A program made the translations under genes and the position numbers. A DNA stretch of 64,000 nucleotides from Patulibacter defluvii (GTDB lineage: Bacteria > Actinomycetota > Thermoleophilia > Solirubrobacterales > Solirubrobacteraceae): the NCBI RefSeq assembly GCF_034096925.1, contig NZ_JAWZSQ010000019.1, positions 45,606 through 109,605 of the forward strand, given 5' to 3'. This document shows, one piece after another, positions 43,566 to 53,124 of the stretch. The stretch's first letter is position 1; each line of letters starts with the position of its first letter. The notes beneath the pieces are model-generated. The model saw only the letters and a program-made list of their open reading frames with translations, searched no databases and was not told where the DNA came from.

Positions 43566-43670
43566 GCGAGAACGCGCACCCCCCTCGTGCGTCTCGCGTC
43601 CCATCCACCGCGGCGCCCAACACGCCCGGTGACGAAGCGCCCCGCCTTGCCCAGGCGGGGCGCTTCCACG
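43566..43670 (+). ncRNA. Candidate small RNA or attenuated leader
   Basis: This non-coding stretch holds a bulged hairpin, GCGAGA-x3-CGCAC pairing with GTGCG-TCTCGC around a C-rich loop (about 43567-43600), a single-stranded linker of about 35 nt and a 13-bp perfect terminator-like hairpin (43635-43665). With the promoter-like pair upstream it would make an RNA of about 105 nt. It matches no RNA family I can recognise by eye (not SRP RNA, 6S or RNase P). Alternatively it is an attenuated leader of the acyl-CoA synthetase, although that gene seems to have its own promoter at 43752. Confidence 0.35.
43635..43665 (+). terminator. Perfect 13-bp hairpin terminator
   Basis: AAGCGCCCCGCCT (43635-43647), loop TGCCC, AGGCGGGGCGCTT (43653-43665), with no mismatch and the stem ending in TT. 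It may end the candidate small RNA or the SDR transcript (stop 43475). Confidence 0.65.
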
Positions 43671-43706
43671 TTCGGGGGCGATCGGCGCGACCGTCCCCGA
43701 TATGTC

Positions 43707-43757
43707 GATACAGCGCCTGACGAGTTGTATCACGAGAGGCGTAGGGTCGGATAGCGT
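43707..43757 (+). promoter_or_regulatory. Operator-like dyad and -10 of the acyl-CoA synthetase gene
   Basis: GATACA (43707-43712) and TGTATC (43726-43731) form an inverted repeat with a 13-bp spacer, and a -10 TAGCGT lies at 43752-43757, 7 nt before the GTG at 43765. The region is AT-richer than its surroundings. A TetR-like regulator of fatty-acid genes would be a reasonable ligand, but none is adjacent. Confidence 0.5.
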
Positions 43758-43764
43758 GCAGCGC

Positions 43765-45408
43765 GTGATGCAGCTCGCCGACAAGCTCCCCGCCCCCGCC
43801 CGCCGCGTCGGCCTCGAGGTCCGGGGCCTGCGGGCGCTCCTGCGCGCCGGGATGCTCGGGGTCGAGTCGCCGCAGACGCTGCGGCAGATCGCCCGCGCCC
43901 TCAACGACTTCGGCTCGTTCGGATCGGCCGCCAAGATCGCCGCCCTCCGCCAGCCGACGCTGCCGGCGATCGCCGACGACCGCGGCGAGATCAGCTTCGC
44001 CGACTTCGACGCCCAGGTCGACCAGCTGGCGAACGCGCTGCGGGCGAAGGGCTTCGGGCCCGGGTCGAAGATCGGGATCCTCTGCCGCAACCACCGGGCG
44101 CCGCTGCTGGTGGCCTTCGCCGGGGTCCGGACCGGAGCGACGGTGGTCTACCTGAACACCGCCTTCTCGGCCCGCCAGGCGAAGGAGGTGGCCGAGCGCG
44201 AGGGCGTCGAGATCCTCTTCCACGACCCCGAGCTGGCGGCGGCGATCGAGGGCCTGGAGCTGCCGCACGGGACGGTCGCCTGCGCCACCCAGCCGGGGAT
44301 GGAGGACCCGCTCGGCGCGCTGGTCGCCAGCGGCACGCCCGGACCGCCGCCGGCGCCCTCGGCGAACGGCCGGATCGTGCTCCTGACCAGCGGCACGACG
44401 GGGACGCCGAAGGGCGCGCCGCGCCAGGATCCGCGCGGCTTCGTGGCGCCGGGCGCCGTGCTGGAGCGGATGCCGATGCGAGCCCGCGAGGCCACGGTGA
44501 TCGGGCCGCCGCTGTTCCACGGGACGGGGCTGCTGATCGCGCTGCTGTCGCTCGGCCTGGGCTCGAAGCTGGTGCTGCGGCCGCGGTTCGACGCCGGCCA
44601 GTTCCTCGACGACGTCCAGGCCCACCGGGCGACGACGGTCTGCGTGGTCCCGATCATGCTCCAGCGGGTGCTGGCGCTGGGGGCCGAGGAGGTCGGCCGT
44701 CGCGACCTGTCGTCGCTGCGGGTGCTGTTCAGCGCCGGTTCTCAGCTGCCGGCCGAGGTCGCCCAGCGGGCCACCGAGCTGCTGGGCGAGGTGGTCTACA
44801 ACCTCTACGGCTCGACCGAGGTGGCGCTGGCCACGCTGGCGACGCCGGAGGACGTCCGCGAGGCGCCGACCAGCGTCGGCCGGCCGCTGTTCGGCTCGCG
44901 GGTGCGGATCCTCGACGAGCGGGGACGGGACGTGCCGACGGGGACGACGGGTCGGATCTTCGTCGGCACCGGGATGCCGTTCGAGGGCTACACCGGCGGC
45001 GGCCACAAGGAGATCGTCGACGGCCTGCTGTCGAGCGGCGACGTCGGCCACTTCGACGCGGCGGGGCGGCTCTACGTCGACGGCCGCGACGACGAGATGA
45101 TCGTGTCGGGCGGCGAGAACGTGTTCCCGCGCGAGGTCGAGGAGCTGCTGGTAACCCATCCGGCGATCGTCGACGCGGCCGCGATCGGCGTCGAGGATCC
45201 CGACTTCGGCCAGCGGCTGCGGGCGTTCGTGGTGCTGGCGGAGGGGCAGCAGCTGGATCCGGAGGCCGTCCAGGGCTTTGTCAAGGACAACCTGGCGCGC
45301 TACAAGGCGCCGCGCGACGTGGTCTTCCTCGACGACTTGCCGCGCAACCCGACGGGCAAGATCCTCAAGCGCGAGCTGGCGAAGCTGCCGCTGGCCGAGG
45401 AGGCCTAG
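43765..45408 (+). CDS. Acyl-CoA synthetase (AMP-binding)
   Basis: A 547-residue ANL-superfamily ligase. The P-loop-like motif LLTSGTTGTPKG (about residues 208-219), GPPLFHGTGL, the A5 motif YNLYGSTE, the hinge and A8 motif VDGRDDEMIVSGGENVFPREVE, and the catalytic Lys in NPTGKILKREL are present. It activates a carboxylic (probably fatty) acid as acyl-AMP and transfers it to CoA, feeding the acyl-CoA dehydrogenases in this region. The N-terminal 80 residues before the ligase domain form a helical extension. GTG at 43765 (followed by ATG at 43768) is preferred to the ATG at 43702 because the promoter hexamer TAGCGT lies between them. The stop overlaps the convergent YccF gene by 4 bp. Confidence 0.9.
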   Translation: MMQLADKLPAPARRVGLEVRGLRALLRAGMLGVESPQTLRQIARALNDFGSFGSAAKIAALRQPTLPAIADDRGEISFADFDAQVDQLANALRAKGFGPGSKIGILCRNHRAPLLVAFAGVRTGATVVYLNTAFSARQAKEVAEREGVEILFHDPELAAAIEGLELPHGTVACATQPGMEDPLGALVASGTPGPPPAPSANGRIVLLTSGTTGTPKGAPRQDPRGFVAPGAVLERMPMRAREATVIGPPLFHGTGLLIALLSLGLGSKLVLRPRFDAGQFLDDVQAHRATTVCVVPIMLQRVLALGAEEVGRRDLSSLRVLFSAGSQLPAEVAQRATELLGEVVYNLYGSTEVALATLATPEDVREAPTSVGRPLFGSRVRILDERGRDVPTGTTGRIFVGTGMPFEGYTGGGHKEIVDGLLSSGDVGHFDAAGRLYVDGRDDEMIVSGGENVFPREVEELLVTHPAIVDAAAIGVEDPDFGQRLRAFVVLAEGQQLDPEAVQGFVKDNLARYKAPRDVVFLDDLPRNPTGKILKRELAKLPLAEEA

Positions 45409-45824
45409 AGCCGCGGGACGGTCGCGGCGGCGGCGCCCCGGCGGGCGGCCTCCTCGGCCGAGACGATCTCGCGCCCGAACGGCCGGGCGCTGACCGAGAT
45501 CAGCTTGAAGTTGGCGATCCCGAGCGGGATCCCGATGATCGTCAGGCAGAGCAGCGCGCCGGTGACGACGTGGACGATCGCCAGCCACCAGCCGCCGAGC
45601 ACGAACCAGAGCACGTTGCCGAGCGTCGATCCCGCGCCCTTGCCGGCCTGGGGCACGACGGCGCGCCCGAACGGCCAGACGCCGTAGAGCGCGATCCGCA
45701 GCGCCGCGACGCCGAAGGGGATCGTGATGACGAAGACGAAGCAGAGCAGCGCGGCGACGGTGTAGCTGACGAACAGCCAGAAGCCGGCCAGGACGAACCA
45801 GAGGACGTTGCCGATCAACCGCAT
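45405..45824 (-). CDS. YccF-family membrane protein
   Basis: A 139-residue membrane protein with two copies of the YccF (DUF307) module: LIGNVLWFVLAGFWLF with ITIPFGVAALRIA and WPFGR in the first, and LGNVLWFVLGGWWLAI with IGIPLGIANFKL and RPFGRE in the second. Each module has two hydrophobic helices. The function of the family is unknown; some members associate with stress or envelope genes. The start at 45824 has TAGGCT 9 nt upstream; the TAG inside that hexamer is also the stop codon of the upstream cysteine hydrolase gene. Confidence 0.85.
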   Translation of the reverse strand: MRLIGNVLWFVLAGFWLFVSYTVAALLCFVFVITIPFGVAALRIALYGVWPFGRAVVPQAGKGAGSTLGNVLWFVLGGWWLAIVHVVTGALLCLTIIGIPLGIANFKLISVSARPFGREIVSAEEAARRGAAAATVPRL

Positions 45825-45836
45825 CGGCTCGGCAGC

Positions 45837-46409
45837 CTAGTCGCCGGGGCGGGTGGCCACGAACCGCACCGCGGTGGCCTCCGGGACGATCTCGACCTCG
45901 TCCCCCAGCGACCACTCGGCGGCGCGGGCGGCGAGCGCGGCCGGGACGCGTTCGAGGATGCCGGGCGCGGGCGGGACGTCGTAGGTGGCGTGCCCGTCGT
46001 GCGGCAGGACCACCCGCAGCCCGCGGGCGAGCGCGGTCCGGGCGGTGGCGGCGACGCACATCTCCGACAGCACGCCGGCGATCGCCAGGCTCCGGACCCC
46101 GCGGCCGTCGAGCGTCGCGGCCAGCGGCGTGCCGGCGAACCCGTCGTCCTCACGCTTGCGGATCACCGGCTCGTCCCCGGTCGGCGCCAGCGCCAGCGCC
46201 CACCCGGGAGCGCCGGGCTCGTCGACCGTCCCGGGCCGGCCGTCGTTCTGCAGCTGGACCACCAGCGCCCCCGCCCCGCGCGCGGCGGCCAGCAGCCGGC
46301 GGGCCGTGGCGAGCACCCGCTCGCCGTCGGGCACCGCGTCGGGCCCGTCCACGAACGCCCGCTGGAGGTCGACCAGCAGCAGAGCCTCGACCGGAGGGGG
46401 TGCGGGCAT
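45837..46409 (-). CDS. Isochorismatase-family cysteine hydrolase
   Basis: A 190-residue hydrolase of the isochorismatase-like superfamily. The catalytic triad can be placed: Asp in LLLVDLQRAFV (about residue 14), Lys in VIRKREDDGF, and Cys in GVLSEMCVAATARTAL. Members cleave amide or vinyl-ether bonds (nicotinamidase, carbamoyl hydrolases); the substrate here is unknown. The start at 46409 (MPAPPPVEAL) has CATACT 6 nt upstream. It lies upstream of, and probably partly cotranscribed with, the YccF gene 12 bp further on. Confidence 0.82.
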   Translation of the reverse strand: MPAPPPVEALLLVDLQRAFVDGPDAVPDGERVLATARRLLAAARGAGALVVQLQNDGRPGTVDEPGAPGWALALAPTGDEPVIRKREDDGFAGTPLAATLDGRGVRSLAIAGVLSEMCVAATARTALARGLRVVLPHDGHATYDVPPAPGILERVPAALAARAAEWSLGDEVEIVPEATAVRFVATRPGD

Positions 46410-46509
46410 CGGGGGAGTATGGCGGGGGGCGGGCGGGCCCGTCTGGACATCCGTCGGTCTCCGGAGCGCGAGGCTGGGGGCGGCTGCGCCGGCGGCCGAA
46501 CGAGTGCTC

Positions 46510-47565
46510 ATGCGTCCGTCCCCCGTCCCCCGCGGCCGCGTCGTGACTGCCGTCGCGCTCGCGATCGCCGCGGCGCTTCCGGCCACGCCGGCGCTGGCCG
46601 CCGATCCGTCGATCCCGCGTCCACCGGCCGAGCCGCCGGCGGCCGACTTCGTGCCGCTGGAGGGGTCGGGTCCGGTGCCGCCGATGGACTACGTCGCGAC
46701 CGGCGAGCGAGGCATCGCCGCCGGCTTCGCGATCTACGAGTGGACGCGCCAGGGTCCGGTGGCCGACGTCGAGGTCACCTTCGTCGACGCCTACGAGGGC
46801 TGGCGCTACCGGACCACGACCGACGCGGCCGGTCGCTACCGGATGCTGATCCCCGACGGGTCGTACGACGTGGTCGCGCGCGATCCGCAGGCCCCGGACC
46901 GCCTGGTGCGACTGGGCGGCGCGCCCTACGACCTCCGTGGCGCGGGCGTCTGGGGTGCCGAGCGCGGCGGCCTCGTCGGGCTGAGCCTGATCGAGCGCCC
47001 CCGCCACAGCTGCCTGACGAAGTTCGACAGGGTCGTCGAGGGCCGCGAGGGATGGGCGCCCGGGGCCGATCCCACGACCAGCTACTGCCCGTACCTGACG
47101 CCGGTGCCGAACACGCCCGAGGCGCTGGCGGCGTGGCTTAACTGGGTGCCGGACGTGACGCACTGGGCGACGGGCGCGGCCCCGTCGACAGCACCACCGG
47201 CGAAGACCCCGTGGACGGCGACGCCCCCGGCGACCACCGCCCTGACGGTGACGCCGACGCGGTCGGTGGTCGCCGCCGCTTCGGGGCTGGTCGCCTTCCG
47301 CGTCCGGTGCGTCAATGCCGGCGGCTGCAGCGGCCGGGCCCGCTTGACCGCCCGCGACCGCCGCGGCCGGACGCGGATCATCGCCAGCCGCCGCTACCGG
47401 GCAGCCGACGGTCGCGGTCGGCTGCGCCTGCGGCTGACGCGGACCGGCCGGGCACTGCTCCGCGGCCGCGCGTCGGGGGCGGTCCGCGCTCGCCTGACCT
47501 GGACGCCGGACGGGGCCGGGACGCCGGCGCTCGCCCGGACGGTCACGCTCCGCCGCATCCGCTGA
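46510..47565 (+). CDS. Secreted protein with carboxypeptidase-regulatory-like domain
   Basis: A 351-residue exported protein. The signal peptide covers about residues 10-31 (VVTAVALAIAAALPATPALA). Residues about 75-125 resemble a CarboxypepD_reg/CNA-B Ig-like domain (VADVEVTFVDA, TTTDAAGRYRMLIPDGSYDV). A Cys pair follows (HSCLTKF and SYCPYL). A Pro/Thr-rich linker at about 225-250 leads to a basic C-terminal domain of about 100 residues (RCVNAGGCSGRARL, then RLRLTRTGRALLRG) that resembles the beta-rich wall-facing tails of other exported proteins from this lineage. Role unknown, probably structural or adhesive. ATG at 46510 is the first start before the signal peptide. Confidence 0.68.
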   Translation: MRPSPVPRGRVVTAVALAIAAALPATPALAADPSIPRPPAEPPAADFVPLEGSGPVPPMDYVATGERGIAAGFAIYEWTRQGPVADVEVTFVDAYEGWRYRTTTDAAGRYRMLIPDGSYDVVARDPQAPDRLVRLGGAPYDLRGAGVWGAERGGLVGLSLIERPRHSCLTKFDRVVEGREGWAPGADPTTSYCPYLTPVPNTPEALAAWLNWVPDVTHWATGAAPSTAPPAKTPWTATPPATTALTVTPTRSVVAAASGLVAFRVRCVNAGGCSGRARLTARDRRGRTRIIASRRYRAADGRGRLRLRLTRTGRALLRGRASGAVRARLTWTPDGAGTPALARTVTLRRIR

Positions 47566-47569
47566 CCCC

Positions 47570-49162
47570 TCACACCACCAACCCGTGGCGGACCGTGTTC
47601 TCGGTCACGGCCTGCGGGTCGACGAACGAGAGCAGGTAGTCGGGGCCGCCGGCCTTCGTGCCCGTCCCCGACAGCCGGTTGCCGCCGAACGGCTGGCGGG
47701 CGACCATCGCGCCGGTGATCCCGCGGTTGACGTAGACGTTGCCCGCCGGCAGCGCCGCCACCAGCCGCCGGACCGTCCGCGGGTTGCGGCTGAAGACGCC
47801 GGCGGTGAGGGCGAAGGGCAGCTCGTCGATCCGGGCCAGCGCGGCGTCCAGGTCGGGCACCCGCTCGACGCTCAGCAGCGGGCCGAAGACCTCCTCGCGC
47901 AGCAGCGCCGCGTCGGGCGGCAGGTCGAGGGCCAGCGCCGGCCGCACCCAGCAGCCGTCCTCCTCCCCCGTCCCCGCCGGCAGCTCCGGCGCCGGGCCGA
48001 CGACCAGCCGGCCGCCGTCGCGCTCGACCAGCCCGTGATACCGCCGCAGCCGCTCCTGCGCCTCGCGCTCGATCAGCGGCGGGACGTCGGTGGCGAAGCC
48101 CTCCGCCTGCCCGACCACCAACGTCGCCAGCGCCCCCGCCAGCCGCTCCTCCAGCCGGTCGGCCACGTCGGCCTCGACCAACACCCGCGCCGCCGCCGAG
48201 CACTTCTGGCCGCCGAAGGCGAAGGCCGAGTCCAGCAGCGCCGGCACCACGTCGTCGAGGTCGGCGTCGGCCGCCACCACCACGCAGTTCTTCCCGCCCA
48301 TCTCGGCCGCCACCCGCTTCAGCTGCCGCTGCCCCGGTCGCACCTCGGCCGCCCGGCGGACGATCTCCAGCCCGACCGCCGCCGAGCCGGTGAAGGCGAT
48401 CGTCGCGACCCCCGGGTGCTCGACCAGCGCTGCCCCGACCTGGCCCTCGCCCGGCAGCAGCGCCAGCGCCCCGGCCGGCACCCCCGCCCGCTGCAGCAGC
48501 TCGACCAGCCGCGCCCCGCAGGCCGGGCTCTGCTCGGCCGGCTTCAGCAGCACCGCGTTGCCGGTCGCCAGCGCCGCCGCCGTCATCCCGCAGGGGATCG
48601 CCAGCGGGAAGTTCCAGGGAGCGATCACCGCGCAGACCCCGCGCGCCCGGTAGCGCAGCGCGTTGCGCTCGCCCGGCGGCTGCAGCAGCCGCTCCTCCCC
48701 CTCGCCGCCGAGCAGCGCGACCGCCCGCTCCGCGTAGTAGCGCAGGAAGTCGATCGCCTCGCAGACGTCGGCGTCGGCCTGGGCCCACGGCTTGGCGCAC
48801 TCGCGGACCGCCAGCGCGGCCAGCGCCGCCCGCTCCTCGGCCAGCAGGTCGGCCGCCCGCCGCAGGATCGCCGCCCGCTCCGCGACCGCCGTCGCCGCCC
48901 ACGCCCGTCCCGCCGGACCGGCGACCGCCACCGCCCGCTCGACCTCGTCGGCCGTCGCCGCGGCGCTGGTCGCCACCGTCCGCCGCTGATCGCCGGGATC
49001 GAGCGACCGCAGCTGCTCGCCGTGGCGCGCACGACCATCGATCAGGACCGGCACCCGCAGCGGCAGCCGCGCGTCGAGGCCGGCGAGCGCGTCGCTCAGC
49101 CGCTGGCGCTCGGCCGGCCGCCGCAGGTCGAGGATCGGCTGGTTGGCGAACGGCGCGCTCAC
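47570..49162 (-). CDS. L-glutamate gamma-semialdehyde (P5C) dehydrogenase
   Basis: A 530-residue aldehyde dehydrogenase. The motifs APWNFPLAIPCG (cofactor Asn), IAFTGSAAVG, VAAEMGGKNCVVV (general base Glu) and FAFGGQKCSAAARV (catalytic Cys) are those of delta-1-pyrroline-5-carboxylate dehydrogenases, as is the N-terminal NQPILDLRRPAERQRL style. With proline dehydrogenase it oxidises proline to glutamate, producing NADH. The start is GTG at 49162, overlapping the PRODH stop by 4 bp (GTGA), so the two are coupled. The two enzymes together correspond to a split PutA. Confidence 0.93.
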   Translation of the reverse strand: MSAPFANQPILDLRRPAERQRLSDALAGLDARLPLRVPVLIDGRARHGEQLRSLDPGDQRRTVATSAAATADEVERAVAVAGPAGRAWAATAVAERAAILRRAADLLAEERAALAALAVRECAKPWAQADADVCEAIDFLRYYAERAVALLGGEGEERLLQPPGERNALRYRARGVCAVIAPWNFPLAIPCGMTAAALATGNAVLLKPAEQSPACGARLVELLQRAGVPAGALALLPGEGQVGAALVEHPGVATIAFTGSAAVGLEIVRRAAEVRPGQRQLKRVAAEMGGKNCVVVAADADLDDVVPALLDSAFAFGGQKCSAAARVLVEADVADRLEERLAGALATLVVGQAEGFATDVPPLIEREAQERLRRYHGLVERDGGRLVVGPAPELPAGTGEEDGCWVRPALALDLPPDAALLREEVFGPLLSVERVPDLDAALARIDELPFALTAGVFSRNPRTVRRLVAALPAGNVYVNRGITGAMVARQPFGGNRLSGTGTKAGGPDYLLSFVDPQAVTENTVRHGLVV

Positions 49163-50502
49163 GGCGCCCGCACCAGGTCGTCGACCGAGGCCCCGTGCGC
49201 CTGGCGGTCGAGGAACGAGTCGCTGGCGGTGTTCTCCAGCAGCCGCCGCACCAGGTACGCCATCCCCGCCACCAGGTCGCCGACCGGGCAGTAGACCCGC
49301 ACCCGCAGGTCGCGGCGGGCCAGCGCTACCCGCAGGTCGTCGCCCAGCCCCAGCAGCACCTGCAGCTCGAGGTCGCGGCCGTCGCCGCCGCCGTGGCGGT
49401 CGTGCGCGACCGCGTGGGCGATCGAGCGCAGGTTGTGCGACGCGATCGCCACCCGCAGCGTCGGGCGCGCGCCGAGCAGCCGCCGGGTCAGCGCCTCGTA
49501 GGCTCGGTCGGTCGCCGCCTGGCCGTCGTGGACCGCCGGCGTCCAGCCGTGCTGGCGGGCGTCGACCACCTCGTGGTCCCAGTAGGCGCCCTTGACCAGC
49601 CGCACCAGCAGCGGCGGCCGCCCGGGCGTCGTCGCCGCGAAGGCCAGCAGCCGGTCGAGCACGTCGTCGGCGTCGCGCAGGTAGGCCTGGAGCACCACGC
49701 CCGCCGACGGCCCGGTGGCGAACTCCGGCTCGGCCAGCAGCTCGAGTGCCGTCGTCAGCACCGCCTCGCGCGAGTCCAGCGACTCGCTGTCCAGGTGCAG
49801 GTGCGCGCCCAGCTCGCGGGCCCGGCGGGCGATCGGCCGCAGCCGCCGCTTGGCGTCCGCGCTGACCCGCTCGGGCGCGAACGGGTGCCGCCGCGGGGTC
49901 AGGGCGCTGAGCTTCACCGACAGGTGGGCGCGCGGCAGCGGCCCCGCCCCGTCGCCGTCGAGCCGCGGTCGTGCCGGCAGCCCGCGGCAGGCGCGGTCGA
50001 GCCGTTCGAGCGCGTCGAGGCAGCGGGCGGCGTAGGCGTCGGCCTCGGCCTCGCTGACCGACGCCTCGCCGAGCAGGTCGAGCGCGGTCGCCGCTCCCTC
50101 GTCCCAGAGCGCGGTCAGGCCGCCGGTAGCCCCCGCGACGTCCTCGGCGAGGATGAACTGGCGGGCCATCCGGCGGACGGCCCAGGTGGCGGTCCGCCCG
50201 ACCAGCGGCGCGGTCGCCGGTCGCCGGGCCAGGCCGTCGACCGTCCGCAGCGGCGGCGGCAGCCGGTCGGCCTCGGCCAGCAGCGCGTCCAGGTGGTCGG
50301 CGGCCTCGCGGCGGCTGCGCGCGGCGGGCACGACGTCGACGAAGCGGAAGAGCGCCGCCTTCAGCGCCGGATTGGCGGCGATCCGCTCGATCGCCTGGCG
50401 GTCGATCCCGCCGCCGAGCCGGTGACGGGGCAGCGCGCCCGCGATCTCGTGCCCGATCCGGCGGATCAGCTCCTCGGGGGCGGTCGGCGCGGGAGCGGTC
50501 AC
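49159..50502 (-). CDS. Proline dehydrogenase
   Basis: A 447-residue proline dehydrogenase with the flavin-binding TIM barrel. Characteristic segments are SVKLSALTPR, LHLDSES, VVLQAYLRDADD, LVRLVKGAYWDHEV (with the Lys-Gly-Ala-Tyr-Trp motif), IASHNLRS, and the C-terminal YLVRRLLENTASDSFL helix that binds proline. The N-terminal 150 residues form the alpha-helical arm seen in monofunctional actinobacterial enzymes. It oxidises proline to pyrroline-5-carboxylate with FAD and a quinone. GTG at 50502 has GGAGAG upstream, and a -10 TATCGT at 50524-50529 marks the promoter. Confidence 0.93.
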   Translation of the reverse strand: MTAPAPTAPEELIRRIGHEIAGALPRHRLGGGIDRQAIERIAANPALKAALFRFVDVVPAARSRREAADHLDALLAEADRLPPPLRTVDGLARRPATAPLVGRTATWAVRRMARQFILAEDVAGATGGLTALWDEGAATALDLLGEASVSEAEADAYAARCLDALERLDRACRGLPARPRLDGDGAGPLPRAHLSVKLSALTPRRHPFAPERVSADAKRRLRPIARRARELGAHLHLDSESLDSREAVLTTALELLAEPEFATGPSAGVVLQAYLRDADDVLDRLLAFAATTPGRPPLLVRLVKGAYWDHEVVDARQHGWTPAVHDGQAATDRAYEALTRRLLGARPTLRVAIASHNLRSIAHAVAHDRHGGGDGRDLELQVLLGLGDDLRVALARRDLRVRVYCPVGDLVAGMAYLVRRLLENTASDSFLDRQAHGASVDDLVRAP

Positions 50503-50523
50503 GGGTGGGCTCTCCGGACTCCG

Positions 50524-50529
50524 ACGATA
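50524..50529 (-). promoter_or_regulatory. -10 element of the proline catabolism operon
   Basis: TATCGT on the minus strand lies 21 nt before the PRODH start, which has its own ribosome binding site. It sits between that start and the hairpin terminator of the subtilase gene upstream of the operon. Confidence 0.5.
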
Positions 50530-50541
50530 GCGCCGGGACGC

Positions 50542-50587
50542 CGTCCCCGGCGGTCCGTGGCCACGCGACCGCGGACCGCCGGGGACG
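50542..50587 (-). terminator. Terminator of the subtilase gene
   Basis: A perfect 16-bp stem, CGTCCCCGGCGGTCCG (50542-50557) with 50572-50587, loop of 14 nt, begins 14 bp after the subtilase stop (50602, minus strand). No T-run. Confidence 0.7.
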
Positions 50588-50601
50588 GGACGGGCACCGG
50601 A

Positions 50602-52320
<1,719 letters not shown>

Positions 52321-52410
52321 TCGGGGGATCCTCCTGGTCGGAGCGTCCGGCTTCGGGGGACGTCGCCGGATTCGCTGGGCCGGCAGGCTCGCACACGCCG
52401 GCGCCGCGCT

Positions 52411-52461
52411 GCAACCGTTTCGTCCAACATCGCGGACCAACTTTGGTCCGGTTGCACAACC
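52411..52461. promoter_or_regulatory. Cluster of dyads upstream of the subtilase gene
   Basis: Three inverted repeats overlap: a perfect 8-bp-arm dyad CGGACCAA-CT-TTGGTCCG (52433-52450), an outer pair GCAACCG (52411-52417) with CGGTTGC (52449-52455), and GGTTG-CA-CAACC (52450-52461). The 2-bp spacers favour protein-binding sites in DNA rather than RNA hairpins. They lie about 90-140 bp upstream of the subtilase start, where its promoter is expected. Confidence 0.55.
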
Positions 52462-52489
52462 AGACACGGTCTTCCCGCCTGACCAGGGC

Positions 52490-53077
52490 TCAGGGACGGA
52501 GGCCGGCGGCCAGCGCCGGCAGCCGCTCGGCCGCCGGTTCGTCGGCCAGCAGCGCCCAGCGCTCGTGGTCGCGCCAGGCGCCGCCGATCCGCAGGTAGCG
52601 CGGCGAGAAGCCCTCGCGCCGCAGGCCCAGCCGCCGGGCGAGCGCCAGCGACGGGTCGTTGCCCGGCTGGATGTTCGCCTCCACCCGGTGCAGTCGCAGC
52701 GGCCCGAACGCGGCCAGCAGCACCTGCGCCACGCCCTCGGTCAGGTAGCCGCGGCCCTCGTGACCGGCGACCGCGTTGTAGCCGAGGTAGGCGCTGCAGA
52801 GCGGCCCGTGGACCAACTGGCTCAGGTTCGCGTAGCCGACCAGCGCACCGTCCTCGTGGCGGTGCAGCAGGAAGCCGGCGAAGTCGTCGCCGTCGCAGCG
52901 GCGCAGGTAGTCGGCGAACGCCTCCTGCGTCGTGGGCGGCGTGGCCCACGGGGCGTGGAAGGCGACGCTGGCCCGCATCGCCGCCAGGAACGCCGGGGCG
53001 TCCTCGGGACGAGGCGGGCGGATCGTCACCCGGCCGGCGGGGGCCGCCGGGTCCGGGGTGCGGGAGCGCCCGAGCAC
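52490..53077 (-). CDS. GNAT N-acetyltransferase (RimJ/RimL-like)
   Basis: A 195-residue acetyltransferase. The fold elements are VTIRPPRPEDAPAFLAAM (beta1-alpha1), VGYANLSQLVHGPLCSAYLGYNAV (beta3-4), the acetyl-CoA loop GHEGRGYLTEGV, and the LHRVEANIQPGNDPSLALARRLGLRREGF region typical of RimJ/RimL ribosomal-protein or amino-acid acetyltransferases. The substrate could be a ribosomal protein N-terminus or a small amine. The start is GTG at 53077, with TACGAT 6 nt upstream. That hexamer lies in the loop of the pnt operon terminator hairpin, so the end of one unit and the promoter of the next coincide. Confidence 0.85.
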   Translation of the reverse strand: MLGRSRTPDPAAPAGRVTIRPPRPEDAPAFLAAMRASVAFHAPWATPPTTQEAFADYLRRCDGDDFAGFLLHRHEDGALVGYANLSQLVHGPLCSAYLGYNAVAGHEGRGYLTEGVAQVLLAAFGPLRLHRVEANIQPGNDPSLALARRLGLRREGFSPRYLRIGGAWRDHERWALLADEPAAERLPALAAGLRP

Positions 53078-53102
53078 GGGCTCATCGTAGAGCCCGTGCT
53101 CG
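53071..53102 (-). terminator. Terminator of the pnt operon, overlapping the acetyltransferase start
   Basis: CGAGCACGGGCTC (53071-53083), loop ATCGTA, GAGCCCGTGCTCG (53090-53102) is a perfect 13-bp stem, 22 bp after the pntB stop on the minus strand. Its loop is the -10 hexamer (TACGAT, minus strand) of the acetyltransferase gene and its distal arm includes that gene's GTG start. Confidence 0.7.
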
Positions 53103-53124
53103 GAGCCGCCCGCGCTCGAAGGCG

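Noticed and set aside
43488..44090. A 200-codon minus-strand frame in front of the acyl-CoA synthetase.
   Set aside because: Most of it is antisense to the acyl-CoA synthetase start, has no homology and crosses the terminator hairpin.
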